From: Nematostella vectensis
Lineage: Eukaryota; Cnidaria; Anthozoa; Actiniaria; Edwardsiidae
Direction: 5' to 3'
Assembly (NCBI RefSeq): GCF_932526225.1
Contig: NC_064037.1
Span: forward strand, 13,219,703-13,283,702
Length of the DNA: 64,000 nt
Made by a program: the position numbers and the translations under genes. Numbering within the stretch: position 1 is the stretch's first letter; each line of letters begins with the position of its first letter. Under the pieces are notes generated by a model. The model saw only the letters and a list, made by a program, of their open reading frames with translations, did no database searches and had not been told where the DNA came from. Positions 1-13,000 of this stretch are shown here, in pieces.

Positions 1-278
1 TAAAAAAGGCAGCAAATCATCTCTTTATACAAAGAAAACTGACAAATCGGCCTTCGGCCTCGGTCAGCATTTTCAAGACCTTGGGCACAGTATTTCATGA
101 TACAGACCTCCCAGCTGGTAAATAACATATATTTCTTGGAATATTGCCTTTTTTTAGGGCTCCACCCTGGTTCAAGCAAACTTACAAATGATGGAGAGGA
201 AGAGAGCAGCAGATCTGCCTTTTAACACTAGAATAGTGTCGCTAGTACAAGTTAGCGTAAGTCCAGCTTGATACATAC

Positions 279-2322
279 CAAGTTCTGGAGGATTTGCTAT
301 ATTCACTCTTATGTTCCAAAATCTTCACTTCCTGAATAAGCCCTTTGACCCCTTGCTTATATGAGCTTTCAATCAAATCATCCCATTTCAGTGGATGTGC
401 TTCACCAGTAATCACGGCATATGGAATACATTTATCTTCCCTAGCTTGTAATGCTGTCAGTGCACTACTAATGTCTATGTTAGCTGCTCCCTGAAAATAA
501 ACATTATAGTTTTATAACTTCATGTCAAATCAGTAAGCAGAGTGTTGTTGGTGGTAATATGGTTGATTATAACATAACTGGTGATTAAGATAATAAAATC
601 AGGGTTTTAAAGTTATTTTATACTTATAGACTTCTATTCGCCAGACTTGAATGTGTTTTCAGGATATATATGAAATATATATTTGACAAGCAGATACTGC
701 TTGTGCCTTATACTAAACTTATCAACACAATGACAGTCTAAGTAATATGCATAATCAGCTTTGATTTATTGCAATGGAAACTATCACAAGCATCCAGATA
801 AGACATCCCCTCCCCCAAAGCGCAGTTCTGATTGGCCTAGAGGTTTCACCAACGTCTACAGTTGTACTGCTTTTCATTTTTCTCCTGTGACCACCAGTAG
901 CGTAGATGGAGATACAACCCTTCTATTCATGTGAAGTAAAACCAACACAAATGAGCTGCATAAAAAAGTTTTTGATTGCATACAATTGCAGCTAATTTCA
1001 CCATACGCATACCTGTCAACTCTCATGCATCAGGTGGAAGTTTCAAGATTTTGGACCTTTTCTCACGCTCTCCCAAGTGGAGAACCAAATCTTCCGTTTT
1101 CAGCCATTTTTATAGTTTCAAAAATAGAAAATCAACATTTTGCCTATTTTCTATCAGTAATGAAAAATAACATTTCCTTGTGTATGGGTAATTGTGTGCG
1201 AGAGCTTTCTAAACAGCAAACGTCTACTGAGTGCTGATTAGCTTGATGAAAGCAGGTAAGTCATTAAGCTGCTTTAGGTTGCGAGCCCCAAGTGAGGGTA
1301 TACCCCACCTCTTTCCCCCAAAAAAAACATTTTGTCAAGCCTTGAGAGGTATGCATATGATTGCACACAATCACACTCAATCGCAGGGTGAGTTTTTATA
1401 TAATCGTACACGATTGTGATTCTGAGCAATCTAGCCTTCAAAAACATTCAAACTCAGGACTGAGGGGCCATACACACTAACACAGATTGGTTTGGATCCA
1501 TTTACTTTTTGGTAAATTTCGGCCTTCTGTCCACACCAACACGCGTGCTGGATCCAGCGAATACGGGTACTTTTGAAAACGCTTTTGTAAGTGAATCAAA
1601 ATGAATCCGTATACTTGGGTCCATAGTGTGGATGGTTGAATTTGTATCAAAATGAAAACGATGGTGTCATATCATGTGCATCTGCTGCTTTGAGCATGAG
1701 CATGTCATAAAAATGACTTCACCTCGTACCTGTGTGAGAGGCTGGATCCAGGTGAACACGGTGCAAGAACGATAGTGTGGATGCAAATCAATTGATGCGT
1801 TTTCGGCGAAACGAATCCGGGTACTTTTGAATCCGTGTCAGTGTGGATGACCCCTTAGATTCATCATATAATCTGAATTTTTTTTTTTTGTTAAAATCGC
1901 ATCCGGTGATAGTCAACTTAAACAGCAGTCCACTGCTTTAACCACTCACCAGAAAGGACTAAATACCTAAGTACTGGGTGTTAAAGAAAATCGGATTTCT
2001 CATATTTTTAGCCTCGAAAATATTGAGATCCAATCACAAACTAAAACAGGATTACCTTTGTTTTATACTTCTGAAATCTATGGCGAATTAAGAATGCCCC
2101 GACCCGTTGTGCGATTAGTCTAAAGCTAGAGATATTCCAGAGTTCATGTTTGACAAGAACAGAATAACAGAGTTGGTTAATTCTTATAAACTGGTTTCAG
2201 AGAACTTCTAATCTTACCTCTACGGCGTGAAGCACGCTCGAACGATTCCTATAAACGGCATAACAGATAACTGACAAGGCAGCACTTCCAATCCCCCCGA
2301 CAATACAATACAGCTCTGTCAT
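279..2322 (-). CDS. MUL1: MUL1/MAPL-like mitochondrial E3 ubiquitin/SUMO ligase, 5' part
   Basis: Two coding exons are visible. Exon 1 is 2322-2218 (35 residues, starts MTELYCIVGG, ends in a GT donor at 2217). Exon 2 is 490-279 (AG acceptor, GT donor). The rest lies beyond the left edge. Exon 1 carries a short hydrophobic segment, as in the first outer-membrane anchor of human MUL1. Exon 2 reads DKCIPYAVITGEAHPL and GVKGLIQEVKILEHK and ends on a split Trp codon. From memory this matches the conserved start of the intermembrane BAM domain (human KCVPYAVIEG, GVIQRLTLQEHK). MUL1 acts at the mitochondrial outer membrane in ubiquitin or SUMO transfer. Its C-terminal RING is not in this window. Phases agree (0 between exons 1 and 2). 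The family call is firm. The orthology is inferred. Confidence 0.88.
1459..1858. mobile_element. MITE-like inverted-repeat element in the MUL1 first intron
   Basis: The left end reads CTGAGGGGCCATACACACT. The right end, read on the other strand, is CTAAGGGGTCATCCACACT. The two arms stay similar inwards (both carry ACGGATTC/ACAGATTG-type and GGATCCAGC stretches). There is no coding capacity, so this looks like a non-autonomous DNA transposon of about 400 bp. The target duplication is unclear. Confidence 0.6.
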
Positions 2323-2734
2323 GTTATCAGTCAATTCAAGCTTCGGTATCACGGAAGATTAAAGACAACAAGGAAGAAGCCAAAAACAGTGCAACACGAA
2401 AAAAAACATGGCGCCTTGTCCCCAGTCTTACCCGGTCACGTAGAAATTAGTACATTCGCTTACGTTTCCCTGAATTTACGAAGTGGTATTTATTCAAAGT
2501 TTTTTTTCTTTTTTAGAACATGTCTTCTTAGGTGTCCTAAATAATCGAACAACAAGAATTTTTAAATTTTCATTTAATTTTTAAATATTTTTACTTAGCT
2601 ACTATATATAAAAAATAAAATTTAAATCATTTAAATTATTTAATCAAATGAGCGGGATTTTCTAGTCTAGCTTTAGTCATGGACGTTTTCATGTCAAGCA
2701 GTGTTAGAAAAAAATGAGAAAAAAAAAATAGCCT

Positions 2735-2842
2735 TGCTCCTGGAGAGGATTGAACTCTCGACCTTCGCATTTCATGGCACCCACGGGGCCACGCCCACAC
2801 TGCCTATAAGTACGACGCGCTAACCGACTGTGCCACAGGAGC
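2735..2842 (-). tRNA. tRNA-Ile(UAU) with intron
   Basis: Read on the minus strand, the gene starts GCTCCTG and ends CAGGAGC plus discriminator A, giving a perfect 7-bp acceptor stem. The D arm is GCACAGTCGGTTAGCGC. The anticodon stem TCGTA pairs with TGCGA (one G-T wobble) around the loop CT-TAT-A. The T arm is GAGAG-TTCAATC-CTCTC. About 33 bases (2766-2798 region) lie between position 37 of the anticodon loop and the 3' half of the stem, the canonical place for a tRNA intron. The UAU anticodon reads AUA isoleucine codons. Nuclear tRNA-Ile(UAU) genes commonly carry introns in animals, which supports the call. Confidence 0.93.
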
Positions 2843-3253
2843 TTGGCGTGGTGGAAAGGAGATGAAAATTGATAGTCATTCTATATAGGCTATACTCGAG
2901 CATCTCAGAGTGGTTTTATTTTAGATGGCAAATCTCTGTCGCGGCTTCTGAAGTAGTTATTTTATTTTCTTGCTCAATTAGCTATATTTAGTAATCAAAG
3001 ATATGCAAATATATCTCTAAAAAAAGCATATGGTCTGTTTGTAGTTTATGATTATTTTTATTGATGGTCGCAAGCTCCTCACGCTCGCATAAGTGAGGCT
3101 CTGAATACAGGGAAATCTTCCCAATCTTACTACTTTATTTTATAACAGAAAACAATTTCAACTTTATATGAAACGTCTAGGTGAGCTCTTTGTGGTTGCC
3201 CAAAAATACACTGATTTATTCTAGAAAAAAAACATGGGTTCTTCCAGTCGACC

Positions 3254-3457
3254 TGTGATACGGATGCTCGTCGTACTTTTAGCGGTCGAAATCGGGCCTC
3301 AGGTATTTTTTAGGGGGTATCCGAGAAAAAAATAAGCTTTCCTCTTAGAAATGGTATTTTTAAGGCTCCTGAGGAATTGTTTAGGGTAGCAATTTTTGGT
3401 CGTGCAGGTATTTTTTAGGGGTATTTTTCGAATTTTCCGACGAGCATCCCTATCACT
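3254..3457. mobile_element. Small inverted-repeat element (about 200 bp)
   Basis: The ends are inverted copies: GTGATACGGATGCTCGTCG at the left, and on the opposite strand GTGATAGGGATGCTCGTCG at the right. The interior is AT-rich with a duplicated GTATTTTTTAGGGG motif. The overlapping 77-codon minus-strand frame has no family features. A poly-C run follows at about 3470. Confidence 0.6.
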
Positions 3458-3633
3458 TTTACCCTGAAGAACCCCCCCCCCCCCCCGGCTCCTATGCCTT
3501 CTTCGCCAAAATGTATTGCAGTAACTTACCACCCGTCCGCATTTTAAAAGGCTCTCTAAAATCTCATCAGTGGTCCCCAGTCAAGGATAAAAATATTTCA
3601 TGATGCAAAATTAATTTATAAGCAGACTTTGAT

Positions 3634-3955
3634 ACAGGCCCATAGCCAGGGGGGGTTCGAGGGGTTCAGTTCCCCACACCCGGCTTAAAGGTCCGCTTAA
3701 AGCAAACAACAATAACGTTTGGCTGGAGATATACCGTGCACATCAATATGTCTTTAAAATAACTATAAAAATCTTTTTATAATAAATATCTTTATTATTA
3801 TCACTGTATGTTAAAAAAAATACCCTATTAATAACATTTTAAATACAAGATTGATTGCCTAATGTTATAAGGCGAGTAGAGGGGTATACCGGAAATTTGG
3901 TCCTCTGAAATCGAAAAACGAACCACCCCGCTCAAAATCCTGGCTACGGGCCTGT
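3634..3955. mobile_element. MITE of the 'ACAGGCCCGTAGCCAGG' family
   Basis: The left end is ACAGGCCCATAGCCAGG and the right end is CCTGGCTACGGGCCTGT, a 17-bp terminal inverted repeat with one mismatch. A G run follows the left end. GAT flanks both sides and may be a short target duplication. The element shares its ends and an internal GGTCCGCT motif with 63787-63900, and its end type with 17238-17509. Confidence 0.75.
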
Positions 3956-5359
3956 GATATCAAATAATTTACGACCTCAAGTCACTTCGGACATTGGACA
4001 AGGCCAGCGGTGCCCGCATTAAAATATGTCCTCACTTTCGACTGTGGAGCACAGCAGTAACTTGGCTTCACAGTGGACGTGTAAGTTGCCCAAAGTGTTT
4101 TAAAATTCCCTTCAACTTAAACTATATCAAAACAATTCCCTTGGTGGTTTGAGTTCCTAAATTCACGATTTACAAAATGCTTAGACTGCCGGCCATGGAA
4201 TGTTTGAAATACCTTTATCCGGCTGCCGGTCATATAGACGCGTTAGCTTGAGTGTGTTTTTGTAAGGATTGAAAATTTTATTAAAAGAAAATTGAGAGTC
4301 AAATTTCGCAAATTTTGGGATAAGTATTTTCGTATCTTTTGCTTCAAGTGAACTTGCAAGGATTGTGTGAACGACGAATCCAGTATAAAATTTACCATAA
4401 CTATCAACTAATCAGAAAGCAAGATTACAGGCAAGTGTTGTAGAAATGACCTTATATTTTTCAACGAAAATTCAAGTACAATCACAACCTTTTTACAGCT
4501 CTCCTGTGAATCTAGCTCACGTTAGCTCTAATAAATTTCGATTGACCCCAGAGGCTCCAGTTATCGGGGGTGTACTTTGCATGAAATAGAATGAATAGTT
4601 TCAACAGATAACATCCATGGTAAAGAGGTCCTTTATTTTTCAAGATCTTAAAAAAAAAAAAAAACATGACAAGAAAATAGTACGTTAGTCACAGTTACTA
4701 CAAAAGCCTTCTGGACTTTTGCATTTACTTGATAAAATAAGATGAGATTTAAAGTAAAATAGCATAAGCAAAATAATTGGCAGCGGAAGATAGCTAAAGA
4801 ATTATATAAGTTTATTTTTTATTGATATGATACTTAACTCAACAGCTATCTTTATTATTATTTTCCCCAAGTCTTTCTAGTCGGTAAACTTCATAAGGCA
4901 ATTTATTATATTTACATAATTTCTAAATAAATAAATTCGAAACAGCACTAGGCCCGTAATGCCAATTAATCACATCATTCTCAAAAATAATACGAAAGAG
5001 CTTTAAAAGTTTTTTAGTGTATACATTTCGTTCAATGGATTTATGAACGCGAGATTTCCCGAGAACACTATTAAAAAATTCAAGTTCGAGATTTTAAAAA
5101 ATATCGTCGTCATCATCATGTCATTTTCCCAAAGAATTATTTTAGAGAGAAAGCCGGGCGTGTGGTAGATCATAGTGAGAAGTGATATATTTTCAGGTGC
5201 GTAGCTGATTAACTGAACGGGGGAGCGCGCAAGCATAGATATATAAAATATCTAACATTGGCGACATTTTAATGAGTAAAGGACCACGTTTTGGAGGTCG
5301 CGGAGGCTACACATACCCGTGGTGCCTACAAATACCTAGCTAGGCGCCTAATTCTCAGT

Positions 5360-5450
5360 GTTTGAGTAATAAGTGATCAACATTTTAACCCTGAAGATTT
5401 AAATTTGTTTGAGTAATGAGATCAACATTTTAACCCTGAAGATTAAAATT
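5360..5450. repeat. 47-bp tandem duplication
   Basis: The block beginning GTTTGAGTAAT and containing ATCAACATTTTAACCCTG occurs twice in a row, at 5360 and 5407, with small differences. No gene was recognised around it. Confidence 0.75.
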
Positions 5451-5538
5451 TCCGGACATGCAGAGAAAAAAAAAACGAGATTCCAAGAATTTGGGATTCC
5501 AGGAGTGAAACAGTGAGTTTTCTTGGACCGTTTATTAC

Positions 5539-5629
5539 CCCTCCGGATTTGTCTTTTGTGCAGACTTAATTGCAGGGCAAATTCATGACTGGCAGCTTTT
5601 TCCATCCCTACCTCCTCCCCAATGCCTCC
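5539..5629 (-). CDS. Possible C-terminal exon of the TBC1D10-like gene
   Basis: A phase-0 open block with an AG acceptor at 5631-5630 and a GT donor at 5538 encodes a basic segment containing HEFALQLSLHKRQIRRG. Its length and pattern loosely match the post-TBC helix of TBC1D10 proteins (…EREH.IQLRRWQ…), and its phase fits the exon ending at 7043. Similarity is weak and the acceptor has a poor pyrimidine tract, so this is tentative. Confidence 0.25.
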
Positions 5630-6183
5630 CTGCCTAAAATTCCAGTATAAGGGCTTGCTAGGATCAGATCAGTTATTTAATATTGCAATGGTCTACCTGT
5701 TTTATCTATTCTATTCTATTCTATTTACAATCTATCTACCCGCCTACTTCTTGTTCCTCGTTGAAGCTCTAGGTTTGACAACCTGCGTAGTAAGCGTTCC
5801 CGTCGTGTTTGCAAGGAAAAAAATCCAGAGAAACTGAGGAAACCGGGGAGATGTTCGGCAAGTTCTCCCTTTTGTGCGGACAATAATTTTCGTCGAGCTT
5901 GCCGCTGTTTTTCTCACTGTGTTTTTCTCTGTTTTTCACTGGAAATACAAAGAGGACACACGCTGCGCAGTCGGTAGGTTTAGTCATCTTGTGATCTCAC
6001 TCCCTTCATCTGGACGCGGATCGCTTTTCTAGCTGTTGCTCGTGTTCCCTCCGCATGTCTTTCTCTGATAACTTTATGGTGAGCGACTGGGAACGATAAT
6101 ATCATGTGAACATCTTGCTAGCAGACAACCCTCACAAGTTGTAAATGTGTGAAATATATCTTTTACATAAATAACGTCACTCA

Positions 6184-6312
6184 GCTTTCAAATACCCTAT
6201 ATCATAATACAGAACTGTTTCGTAGGCGTCGTTACACACTCTTCATTCAGTTTAACACCAACAACACCTACGAAACAATTCTGTGTTAAACTTTTGGTAT
6301 TTGAAAGCAGGG
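6184..6312. mobile_element. Short hairpin element
   Basis: The left arm has GCTTTCAAATACC, then ACAGAACTGTTTCGTAGGCG. The right arm read on the other strand has the same order (GCTTTCAAATACC, then ACAGAATTGTTTCGTAGGTG). The two arms form a nearly complete palindrome of about 130 bp, typical of a foldback MITE. Confidence 0.65.
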
Positions 6313-6725
6313 TAACTTCATATTAACACGCTCCTACAATGTAGAGCACATTTTTTTTGGGATAACCCGGCGATCCTTTAGTTTGAAAATATACTTATGT
6401 ATGACTTTTGCAGCAGCAACAACAACAGACTCAACTGCAGACACCTATTCCAAGAAATGTTGTCAGCGCAAACAGCGAATGCAAATGACACAGGAAACTA
6501 GATGGTGCTAACGGTACAAATTATTCATAAAAGGGAAAAAATAAACTTCAGCAATGCCAAAACCACACATATATGACCTTAAAAAATCATCATGCCTTTG
6601 TTTAATACTTTTTGTCGTGGGTAGAGATAGATTTAGACTCATGGTACCTTTTGGTCATGAAACCAAATGCTATTTTCAGTTTACACATCAGACAACGCCT
6701 TTACTGTCAAACCCGCGACCCACGT

Positions 6726-6962
6726 TTTCAAAACACGATTTGTTTTGGTTTTCTGTTCCGTCAGTAAAACCATTCTGAGCCAATCAGAGTCTCGCTTTGT
6801 GCACTTCCCTGGCTATCCTCTGGACGAAAACCAGACAGTGTCATGACAGAAAACCAAGCAACTGCACTAGGCGAGAGATGGCAAGAATCTGATTGGCTTA
6901 GAACAATTTGACAGGCGGAACAGAAAATCCCAAAGGACAAAAACAAATCGATGTTTTGAGAA
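6726..6962. mobile_element. Inverted-repeat element, related to a fragment at about 37003-37150
   Basis: The arms 6726-6792 and 6886-6962 are inverted copies. Both contain TTTTCTGTTCCG and AGCCAATCAGA in mirror order. The central part (CTAGTGCAG, GTCTGGTTTTCG) recurs on the opposite strand at 37060-37110, next to a shared GCGTCGCGATA motif. This shows a dispersed family. Frames over it are not genes. Confidence 0.6.
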
Positions 6963-7042
6963 TGCGGCGTCGCGATACAACGGATTCGACAGTAATGGTG
7001 AATTTGTCGTGTAGTTATCAAAAAGCAATTATCAATCTTACC

Positions 7043-10000
7043 ACAGGTATTAGCACATCCTCCTGCATTCCCTCAAGATGTCTAAGTCTTTCATTTGTCT
7101 CAAATAAACTGCATAAGTACAAAAAGCAACACAAATCATTCAACAGTAATTGTAAATCAAACCTTATCTAAAACTCTCAATCACCATCGCCTCCGATTCC
7201 CCACCCAGACCCCTGGACCACAATAATGTCCAAGCAAGGCCCGTGATAATACCACATATTTACAATTGGACAGGGCAGTAGAATGATATGATCAGATATT
7301 TGGTGTGAAGTTGAAGATAAAAAAAAAAATTTTCTTTGGCCAACGACTAATATTTTATTCCCACAATTTTTTAACATTAATTAACACTTACCCCTGACAC
7401 TTGCGAAGCTCCCGTGGTGAAAGCATAATTTTCATAATTGCTATTGTTGTCCTGAAAAGTACCTTTATACCTTTAAACCAAAGGTATATAAAGGAAAACA
7501 ATTGTGATCAGTCCTTTCCTTGGCATAAGTTATTCCCCAGCTGATTTATAGAATTTAATTATGTTGTTGACTTATATTGTTTTGTGCATACAGTGCTAGC
7601 AATGTTGGCAAAATGTGCAGCATTCTTGGGCTATCATGATGATTGTGCCCTATTGTACAGGTGTGTGAGGATAATGCAGGTTGATTATTAAAAAAGATAT
7701 TGAATGTATTACAACAAAAACCACCTTTGGGATGGCCCCCCTGCCTTTTGAATGGTGCCCCTGCCTTTTAAATGGTGCCCCCCTGCCTTTGGGATGGCCC
7801 CCCTGCCTTTTGAATGGTGCCCCTGCCTTTTAAATGGTGCCCCTGCCTTTTGAATGGTGTCCCTGCCTTTTGAATGGTGCCCCCTGCCTTTGGAATGGTG
7901 CCCCTGCCTTTTGAATGAGGCCCCTGCCTTTTGAATAGTGCCCCCCTGCCTTTTGAATGGTGCCCCTGCCTTTTGAATGGTGCCCCTGCCTTTTGAATGG
8001 TGCCCCCCTGCCTTTGGGGTGGTGCGCCCCTGCCTTTTGAATGGTGCCCCTGCCTTTGGGATGGTGCCCCCCTGCCTTTTGATTGGTGCCCCCCTGCCTT
8101 TGGGATGGTGCCCCCCTGCCTTTTGAATGGTGCCCCCCTGCCTTTTGAATGGTGCCCCTGCCTTTTGAATGGTGTCCCTGCCTTTTGAATGGTGTCCCTG
8201 CCTTTTGAATGGTGCCCCTGCTTTTGAATGGTGCCCCTGCCTTTGGAATGGTGCCCCTGCCTTTTGAATGAGGCCCCTGCCTTTTGAATAGTGCCCCCCT
8301 GCCTTTTGAATGGTGCCCCTGCCTTTTGAATGGTGCCCCTGCCTTTTGAATGGTGCCCCCCTGCCTTTGGGGTGGTGCGCCCCTGCCTTTTGAATGGTGC
8401 CCCTGCCTTTGGGATGGTGCCCCCCTGCCTTTTGATTGGTGCCCCCCTGCCTTTGGGATGGTGCCCCCCTGCCTTTTGAATGGTGCCCCCCTGCCTTTTG
8501 AATGGTGCCCCTGCCTTTTGAATGGTGTCCCTGCCTTTTGAATGGTGTCCCTGCCTTTTGAATGGTGCCCCTGCTTTTGAATGGTGCCCCTGCCTTTTGA
8601 ATGGTGCCCCTGCATTTTGAATGGTGCCCCTGCCTTTTGAATGGTGCCCCCCTGCCTTTGGGATGGTGTCCCTGCCTTTGGGATGGTGGCCCTAACCTTT
8701 AGGATGGCGGCTCTCTTCAAGAAACCTTATTTCAGTATAAAATTGATACATCCCAACAGCATTTTGCCACTGCTGATGTATAAGCTGCATCAGTTTGGAT
8801 GTTGACTCTGTTTGCACAAGGCTTTACACTAACCTTCACAGAAAAACATATCCCAAACACGAAGGACAGTGGCAAAAGGCAGATTCCTGTCAAAATAACC
8901 TCACATTAGGGGAAAATGTCGAGCAGCAAATAATTATCAAAGTAGAGAGCAAATAACGTCGGCAAGTACAGTCTCCTGATATAAAGCTACACATTGCACC
9001 TTGCTAATAGACACATGTACCACTCCGTCATATACATCAGAGGGTCTATATGATGCTGTTTCTGAAACAGAAAACAGAACGATGATAAAATCCAAAGAAA
9101 AACCAATTTATACACAAGAAGCCACCTGTGTGTAAAAAAGTCCAGGCTAATTATTAAAGACAAACAAAAATAAATCAATATATCTTTCAAAACTTAGTTG
9201 AGATGACATGACATTAAAATGTTCAGCAGTTTATATACAGTGCATGTTTGTTCAATGAAATGCCAAAAAAATAATAAAAACAGAGAAACAAGGCTGCTCC
9301 AAGCTTTAAATGTTACAACAGATGAAACATTTTGTTTGTATAGGTAATCATACAGTTTCAAGTTCAATTCGGGATTAATTTGAAAGAGTGAGTTTTTCAA
9401 AAAGTATCATAATTGCACGAGCTGTCTTAGGCGAGTGCAATTTGAGCTTTTTGAAAAACTTACAAGTGCAAATTTATTGAACGAGAAAACTGTATGATTG
9501 CTTATTAATGATATACATGTACAAATTAGGAAAGTCAAGTTTGAAACACGGTAAAACAGCGCACACTCTTGTCGTAACTGGCGTGATTCGTCAACAGCGC
9601 GTGAAAATTGAAAACTTTCGTATCAAAACCCTAACAATTTTTATTTTTTTCTCGCTTTTTCTGTCTATTGTTTGAATTGTTTTTATCAAAAAAAGGTTTT
9701 GAAAATTATGTAGAGTATTATACAGTATCTATCGTTTTAAAAATACTAATTTTCAAGGATTTTGACTTTTATGTAATTGCACTGGTATAACAACTTTCTG
9801 CACTGGTGTTACATAAAAATTGCACTGCTCTCAGCCAATCAGAATCAAGAAATTTGTGCAGGTATATTATTATTACAGTAATATGAAAACTTGGCTCAGC
9901 AATCTTCTTGTATAAAATGTTGTTTTTTGTATATACAAGACAAAACCTGATTTTAAAGGGCATTTTGCAATTTTTATTTCAAGAATTAATTTTAGAGGGA

Positions 10001-13000
10001 AAAATACTGTATTGTACAAAACTAAATCTATAAAAAAATGGATGTACTGGGCCCCATGGATTTCCAGAAGGTTTTAATATGAGTATATATCTGATCATCT
10101 CAGTGTTCTATACAATATTTTGAGTAAAAAAAACACTTATACAGGGGAAATGATACTCACCATGTGTTTAGATATATGAGGGACGGTTTTGCTGAGCAGG
10201 CCCCCAAAGATGGCCCCGTCAAGCTGAATGGCCTCTAGTTTAGGGCCATAATACCCAGGAAGGTACTTGGAACAGATCATTACCAGGCACCAGAAAGCTT
10301 CCTGGAATATGCATTGAGCAAGATTATTAAATTGGCACTTGCACTGCTGAATACTGAATCTTACCAGTACTTTTCTGAGCTAGAGAAAAGCTAAGGAAAT
10401 TATTAGAAAAAATGTTGCCATCCAGGTAATTTGTTTTGTTTGTTAGTAAAGCAGTAAAGGTATAAAAAAGCAGTTTTAGTTTTGTTTCAGTACAAGCTGA
10501 GCATTAAATCTTGAGTAAGCCAAAGAAATCCTCTGTGTAATCACATTTTCCCACTTTTTTAGTATAAATGTGCTTAACACATTGACCCCTCAACCAGCCT
10601 GTACCGGCTTTGGGAAGTAGTACCCACAACCCAAAAAATTCATAAATGCAAAATAAACACAACAAGATGAAGATACTCAGGCATCAGTCTAAGGGATAAA
10701 TGGTCTTGAAGATATGCATCCAACCAAGGTGTTGGCAACTACTCTTAAGCCAAATAATTGCACAGGTTCTTTGATAAATTTCAAATCGAACAAGGAAAGA
10801 AAAGCAGAATCACCCCTCTCAATAAAACGCTCAAAATACCACACATGGGACTAGAGATCAGCAAACACAGCTCAAGACACAAATAGATACCTTTATTCTG
10901 ATCCTCCAGGTTCATTTCCATGGCCTCAAAACACAATGTCCACTCCTTGAAGGCTTGTAAAACCACGAAGATGCCTTTACGGATTGAAAAGCATTCTGGG
11001 AGATCCAGGGAAAAATTCACGAGGGGAGGGCCAGTCAACACTCCTCTCCCCAAAGTCCTATGTTTTTTTTAAGTCTTTTCACCCCGAAGCCAAACAAATC
11101 AATTCCAGGTCATACAGACCCAAAATAGCAGTGTAAACAATTTTGGAATCAATTTGGTTTCAGAATAGACAGCATTTAGGAGAGCTCTGGTGATTCATTA
11201 GAAAATTATTTTCTCATCCAGGCAAAGCCAAACAAGAAAAAATCATCATGAATCCACCTTTGCTTGCAAATATCAATAAGCAAAGCACTCAATTATGCCA
11301 CAATAGACTTCATGATGTCCTGAGACACTCTCCTAATATGCTCATAGCTGTATTTTTGATGAAAAATACAAGCAACCATCAACTTTTGCTTGCTTCAGCA
11401 CCACGACGAGGGATTAAAAGTGGGGAGAGCAAAGCACTGTTGGAAAGCTTGGATACCGCTGAATATGTGCAGCTGTGTTTGACTTTGACGGGCTGTATAA
11501 AACTCAGAATAGGGGAGAGGTATCTGTTTTCAGTCTGTTTTTTGTAAATTCAGCTCAAAAATAGCCAGGAGTCAATGGGTTAAATACTATATACTTAGTG
11601 AACAAGATGAGTTGAATTTCCTATGGCCCATTGAAGTTTGAACAATGGACTGACAAAAATATCAGGATGCAAAGTATTTTTAAAAATACGAAACTCACTG
11701 TGAAAAGCAATGTTACCGTAAATGATCTAATAAATGCCCCCTATCTTAAGAACTCCCCCCCCAAGCTTACAAGATTGTATTGAACGCCCCTCTCGAATAA
11801 ACTCTACCCTCTACAGTATTTAACGCCCCCTACCCTCCCTCACAGATTAAAAACAAACGACAATAGGAATTCCAGTAATATAAATAAAATTAAATTGCTT
11901 GGCTTCTACTGGGTGAAACTCACTTAATGTCAAGAAACGCTTGCCACACAGGCTACTGCATAATAGAGGACATGCACGTCACTTGCAAGTCAAGTATACT
12001 TTTTGCATGGCAAATTCAAGCCAAAATAAACCCCAGAAATGGCTGCGGCATTTACGCCAGGCAAGGACGAAAATATAAAACCTTTCAATGGAATAAGCCC
12101 TATCTGGTAAAGAAACTTTCTGGCAGATTGGTAAGTGCTGAAAAATTTGCTTTTTGTTTCTTTATTTTGCTTTAAAAACCCAGAGCGCATGCAAGTTTGT
12201 CACACACAAAAAATGTGATCTCTTAGCGCAAGTCCCCTATTAAACTTGATCCTGACAGAGATTAAAACCCCACTGCACTTGGGTTTGTTATAATGATTTA
12301 GTTTGTAAAAAAACGCCCCTCTCTAATAAACACCTCCTATGCATTGAACCCCCGTCCTTTGACCATCGAAATTTATAAACGCCCAGGGTGTTAGATCATT
12401 TACGTTATACAAAATAAACCAGCAACAATAACAGCATTATACCATCTTACCTCTGCTGTCATGTGCATTAACAGTACGGAAACAATAACAGCATTATACC
12501 ATCTTACCTCTGCTGTCATGTGCATTAACAGTACAGCAACCACAGGAGCCATCGCCTGGAAAAAAAACATCACCAATACTTCCATTAAAATGCCTAAACC
12601 ATGACACTTGACATCATGAGCCAGGAACTTCAAAGAAAGAACAGGGGTGACATGATAATTTGAAAAGGAAACACCACTTGGGCAACCAAGAAGTCTGGTG
12701 ACGCATATCTTTCTTTGGTCACACACACAAAACAACTTTGGAAAGCACCTCAAGGTTGTTGGCTTTCAGATGGTAGACAATTATAATATTAAGAAAATTG
12801 AATCCATCTCCTAATTGGTCACCATATTGTATGGTCCCACAGGGTAGCGCTATTGCACAGCGCCAATTCCAGCATGACCGCCAATTGGCTGAGGAACCAA
12901 TTTATCTGTGATAACAGCAACGACTACTTCTAACAGGGCTACACCTAAGACAAATGGATCTCCAAGCATGCATCAGGGTAGAAACAAATACCTGACAGGA

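Noticed and set aside
7830..8720. 296-codon minus-strand frame ([10 protein letters not shown] repeats)
   Set aside because: It reads a minisatellite and begins on TTG. The canonical TBC1D10 splice from 8834 to 7470 restores GIKVLFR and family sequence without it.
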